Shown: positions 60,824 through 64,000 of the stretch, one piece after another | Position numbering within the stretch: the stretch's first letter is position 1 | Layout: every line of letters begins with the position of its first letter | Origin: Ailanthus altissimus | Lineage: Eukaryota; Streptophyta; Magnoliopsida; Sapindales; Simaroubaceae | Reading direction: 5' to 3' | DNA: 64,000 bases | NCBI GenBank assembly: GCA_946807835.1 | Contig: OX327695.1 | Span: 26,518,501-26,582,500 of the forward strand | Translations under genes and position numbers: made by a program | The notes under the pieces: generated by a model | Told to the model about the DNA's origin: nothing | Seen by the model: the letters and a program-made list of their open reading frames with translations, nothing else | The model's database searches: none

Positions 60824-61217
60824 ACTTGATCCATTATGGGAGCCTAAACCCAAAATCAATCAAATTGGAGTCCAAGTCCATAATCAAGGTCCAAAACTAT
60901 TAACCTTCTACCTAAAATCTTCTAAGGTGTGGTAATTAAGCATGTGAATAATTTGGAAGGATGAAGAAGAATGATGTGTATGGTTATTGTAATTTTGGAT
61001 TGGTTTATTTGTGTGGTGTAGGATTGTTCTTAAGTAGTATAAATACCCCTCCCCATTTTAGTTTAGGTATTGAGAAAAATTAAGAGCTTTTAAGTGAGTG
61101 AAGAAGCAAATTCTAATAAGAGTGAGTTGTAGTATTTTGTTTTTGAATAAGAGTGCTCTTGTAATATTTGTTTGAATTTGAATAAAAATTATTTGTGCGA
61201 GTGTTTCATTTCCAACA
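60811..61217 (+). repeat. Copia element B 3' LTR
   Basis: 407 bp, TGTTGGATCATAAAC to ATTTCCAACA. It is shorter than the 5' LTR because of small indels, including a repeat-slippage difference in GAAGAATGA. Confidence 0.9.
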
Positions 61218-61222
61218 CCTGC
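61218..61222 (+). repeat. Target-site duplication CCTGC, right copy
   Basis: Matches 55900-55904. Confidence 0.85.
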
Positions 61223-61306
61223 TTGCAGGAAATAATAATACAGCATGTATGCTCGTAGTGACAAAAATTACTAACTATAATTATAAGACGAAGAAGGGAA
61301 TCCCAC

Positions 61307-61717
61307 CTTAGACAACCGGTGCAAGCTGTTAGATGAATAAACAAAGTGCACAGATTTGTTCGGAAACAGCCTTCCATAAAACGAACCTGGGTAATCTCCA
61401 ATATAAATAGAGGGGCAATCATTACCAAGTTCTTGCCTGAGCTCCTTTAGAAAATCCGGCAAGGCCTTAAAGAGTGTGTTAAAGTCGTTTGCTGGAAGAT
61501 CATTCAGGTACACATGGAAGTGTTTTAATTTCTGGAAGATCAAACCACCAGTCCGTACAACATGTTTAAGCATTTTTTGCAGGATTGAAAGTGTATTGGG
61601 TCCAGAAGCACAGCCTAAATCAGCTACCACGAAACCCTCTGGCTTCGGAGTTATGTGATCAAAGGCTTCTTTTATTGCTTCCAGGGTTATGTGCTCCGCC
61701 TCATCTGTTGCTTGCAT
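61307..61717 (-). pseudogene. SABATH pseudogene exon 2 (intact frame)
   Basis: 137 codons without a stop, bounded by an acceptor TTGTTAACAG and a donor AAG/GTGGGA. It holds the SAM-binding motif VADLGCASGPNT, NDLPANDFNTLFKALPDF, and GSFYGRLFP followed by SVHFVYSSNSLHRLS, all hallmarks of SABATH methyltransferases. The exon itself is undamaged; the gene is dead because of downstream insertions. Confidence 0.9.
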
Positions 61718-61816
61718 CTGTTAACAAATAAAATATCAAATTAGAAACTGTCTTAAAGTAGGCATTAATTAATTATTGTTGACATTAAAGATGAAGAATG
61801 GAAGAGAATTATAAAC

Positions 61817-61897
61817 CACAAAGAAGGAATTTCTAGCATAGCTAGTCGAGCCAGTTCCTCCCAACATGTGAAAGATTTTCTGCAAATCCATGTTCAT
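61817..61897 (-). pseudogene. SABATH pseudogene exon 1 with start codon
   Basis: 27 codons from an ATG: MNMDLQKIFHMLGGTGSTS then YARNSF, the conserved N-terminal SABATH motif (HMxGGxGxxSYAxNS). The donor is GTG/GTTTAT, in phase 0 with exon 2 across a 99-bp intron. Confidence 0.85.
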
Positions 61898-63089
61898 TGG
61901 TGTTGTTAACTTTTCTCTGCCTCAGTTTTTGGTTGTGCCTTTAGTTGCTTGGTTTGGGTCTCTTCTTAAAGGCAAAATTTAGTCACGAAATTCCTTTTTT
62001 TTTTCTCCAACTTCTTCTGGGCTTGTCATTCTTTAATGCCTTAATTATGCATTAGTCAATTGTCATGGTTGTTCAAATTACATTTGATTTTGGGTTCGAT
62101 GATAAGTACAAGAGTGATGGTCGACCGGTAGGTGGGCACCAATCAGCATGCCAACCTCATCTTCAGCCTTTTTCCTAACCCATGCTTACGCATAATTTGT
62201 AAGTGGGCGTTTGGTTTCTTTTCCAAGATCTTTTGAGCAACATAGTTAAAATTATATTTAATTAGATTTTTTTTCATATTTATTTGGGAATTATAAAATA
62301 TAATTTTTACTTTTACAATTATAATTAAAAGGTTAAAAATAACTAAGAATGATTTTTGATAGTTTTCCAAAACAATGCTATACGTATTAAATTATATATA
62401 ATTTTTTTATATTTTTTTATAAGGTTATCATTTAAAATATAAAAAATTATATATAATTTTGACGTGATATTTAATATGTATAATAAAATCATACAATTTT
62501 TAAAAATATTTATTAAATTATTTATACATTCACATGATAAATGTTATATCGATAAAAATTTTAAATTAAAATTTGGAATGTGTGGTATTATTATATTTTT
62601 TTTAAAAAAAAACCAAATTCTCTTCCCTAATACATTCTTTACTTATTTTCAAAAATAACATTAAATGCTTTCTCTTACTTTTAAAAAAAAAAATACCGAA
62701 AGATATTTTCAACTTGAAAATACTTTTCTTTTTTATTTTGACAATAATTTTAAAACAAATACTTGAAAGATAATTCTAAACTCACTCAAGCCTACTTTAC
62801 AATTTTTCTCTGTGTTCCAACAATTCATCAAAGATGACACAACCTTGTCAATATTGTCTTGTATAACACAATAACTAACAAAGACGAGAGTTTTGGTTTA
62901 ATTAACGTATAACCTATTGTCAATCTCTTTGATTAATGATTGATGATTTTAATACTGTCCTTAGAGTTCATAAACAATAAGGAGGAGATTTTCCCAGACC
63001 GTTATCATGAACAAATTTTAAATATTTTATTGATTCTTGTTAGCTTATGAAAATTCTTTCTTCAGGATTATTATTTCTTTGAGCAAAGA
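61898..63089. other. Upstream region of the SABATH pseudogene, then AT-rich DNA
   Basis: Probable former promoter of the SABATH gene (61898 to about 62150), then AT-rich DNA without a recognisable feature. Confidence 0.45.
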
Positions 63090-64000
63090 CAATTGTTGCA
63101 GGTAGTCATATTGAAAAAAAATTGGATATGACTTTATTCAATCTGACTTGGCCGGATACTTGGAATTTGTCTTTATATGTAGTGCTCTCCCGTATTGTCT
63201 CTGACCACTTTCCATTGGTAATTTCTTTTAGGATTTATGATAAAGACCTTTCAGGTTCTAATCCATGTGAACTTTACACTCCGACTTTAAGGATATGATA
63301 GCTAAAGTATGAAATTCAAATCTTCATCATAGATGTCCAATGTTTATGGTTACAAAATATTTGTGAGTTCTGAAACACCACCCGCATAGATAGAATTGAG
63401 AGATTTTTAAGAACATCCATGATAGTATAAAGCAAGCTCAAGAAGATTTAGCTACAGTTCAAAGAGACATTGGTTTAAAAGGGGCCTAAGAGAAATTGCT
63501 TGAAGCAGAGACAACAACAAAGTTAAAGGTTGTACATATTACATGGGTACAGGTTACTTTTTGGCGTGACCGAGCTAGATTAAAATTGTTTAAGGATGGA
63601 GACAATACATCAGGTTCTTCTACTGCTATGCAAAATCTTGTGCGCTCAAATCACACTTTAAAGGGCCCCTAATTAATAGTGCTTGAAATGCTAGCATGTA
63701 AGAGGTGACTGGCCATATTATGAAGTATTACAAAGAGCTCTATACAGAGGTTGCAGTGGATGTCACTAGAGTTTCACAGGTTTATAATTATATTTTCTCT
63801 CTTGTTTCAGATTCAGATAGTCAAGTTCTAATTGGTATCCTGTCGGAGGAGGAGGTGAGATCGACTACTTTTCTATTAGACCCTTCTAGTGCTTAGAGCC
63901 TGAAGATTTTACTGGTATGTTCTTTTAGTATTGTTGGGAGATTATTAAAAAGGATGTAGTACTGGGCATTCAATAATTTTGTAGCCAGAATTATCCGCTT
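63090..64000 (+). mobile_element. LINE remnant running out of the window
   Basis: Decayed non-LTR retrotransposon. The end of the endonuclease domain is visible (SRIVSDHFPLVISF near 63187), then an FWRDRARLKLFKDGDNT block near 63563, then the segment before RT: IMKYYKELYTEV near 63718, LSEEEVRSTTFLLDPSSA near 63843 and, after stops, a CWEIIKKDVVLG-like reading near 63930. Multiple stops and frame changes. Distinct in sequence from the LINE at 8160-14611. Confidence 0.75.

Larger units (their letters stand above)
55905..61217 (+). mobile_element. Ty1/copia retrotransposon inserted in SABATH exon 3 (element B)
   Basis: 5313 bp with LTRs of 416 and 407 bp, CCTGC target duplications, a Met-tRNA primer site and a G-rich polypurine tract. 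gag and pol are in copia order. Two in-frame stops (58416 and 59339) and one frameshift near 58444 break the polyprotein; otherwise all domains, including the YVDD box of RT, are intact. The LTRs differ by about 30 substitutions (about 7%), only one of them a transversion by my reading, plus small indels. It is thus older than the neighbouring gypsy array. Confidence 0.93.
38884..61897 (-). pseudogene. SABATH carboxyl methyltransferase gene torn apart by two retrotransposons
   Basis: The SABATH family moves a methyl group from S-adenosylmethionine to small carboxylic acids such as salicylate, jasmonate or indole acetate. Four exons can be followed on the minus strand: 61817-61897, 61307-61717, the broken exon 3 (61218, 55782-55904, 39435-39592) and 38959-39290. 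The first two are intact. Exon 3 is split by a copia element (55905-61217) and by a gypsy-type array (39593-55781). Joining the flanks without the insertions and their target duplications gives family sequence in the right order. Additional damage: stops in exon 3 and exon 4, small indels, and a donor at the end of exon 3 that reads AT instead of GT. The specific substrate cannot be inferred. Confidence 0.88.

Noticed and set aside
55905..61217. Copia element B as possible endogenous pararetrovirus
   Set aside because: LTRs, target duplication, integrase and copia domain order identify it as a Ty1/copia retrotransposon.
1..64000. CRISPR arrays, bacterial operons, organellar insertions or rRNA
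   Set aside because: Repeats found are minisatellites, LTRs or inverted repeats, not spaced uniform repeats. All recognised genes are plant nuclear or retrotransposon types, and no rRNA-like or plastid-like block was seen.

Overview
The window is nuclear DNA from a flowering plant, probably a woody eudicot. It is AT-rich, has intron-containing genes with GT..AG borders, and is dominated by LTR retrotransposons and LINE remnants. I cannot name the species.

Layout. 1-1625: repeat-like flank. 1626-3657 (+): broken PPR (pentatricopeptide repeat) gene. 4898-7676 (-): apparently intact four-exon plastid lipid phosphate phosphatase gene (LPP epsilon type). About 8160-14611 (+): decayed LINE split by a 2470-bp solo LTR with a CTTGC target duplication. 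14612-23430: AT-rich intergenic DNA with a minus-strand copia RT scrap, two tandem repeats and a ~770-bp terminal-inverted-repeat element. 23431-29951 (+): full-length but dead Ty1/copia element with 433-bp LTRs and GTTTT target duplication. 31818-32567 (+): intact single-exon gene for a two-helix membrane protein. 32568-38883: mostly empty, with a MITE-like hairpin.

38884-61897 (-) is one SABATH-type carboxyl methyltransferase pseudogene blown apart by two insertions, both in its third exon. One is a Ty1/copia element (55905-61217, duplication CCTGC, LTRs about 7% diverged). The other is a very young array, LTR-internal-LTR-internal-LTR (39593-55781), with an exact 6667-bp period. Flanking exon pieces read into each other across both insertion points.

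The young array is the most interesting object. Its minus-strand termini (TGTAGTAACC...GTGACA), Met-tRNA primer site and polypurine tract mark it as a Ty3/gypsy-style element without gag or pol. Each internal region carries two intact plus-strand genes, antisense to the element, each with a TATAAATA box about 70 bp before its ATG. One encodes an unrecognised 386-residue protein. The other is an intronless, complete LOG gene, a cytokinin riboside 5'-monophosphate phosphoribohydrolase. This looks like a non-autonomous retrotransposon that has captured a cytokinin-activation gene and been duplicated by LTR-LTR recombination.

61898-64000: intergenic DNA, then another LINE remnant running out of the window.
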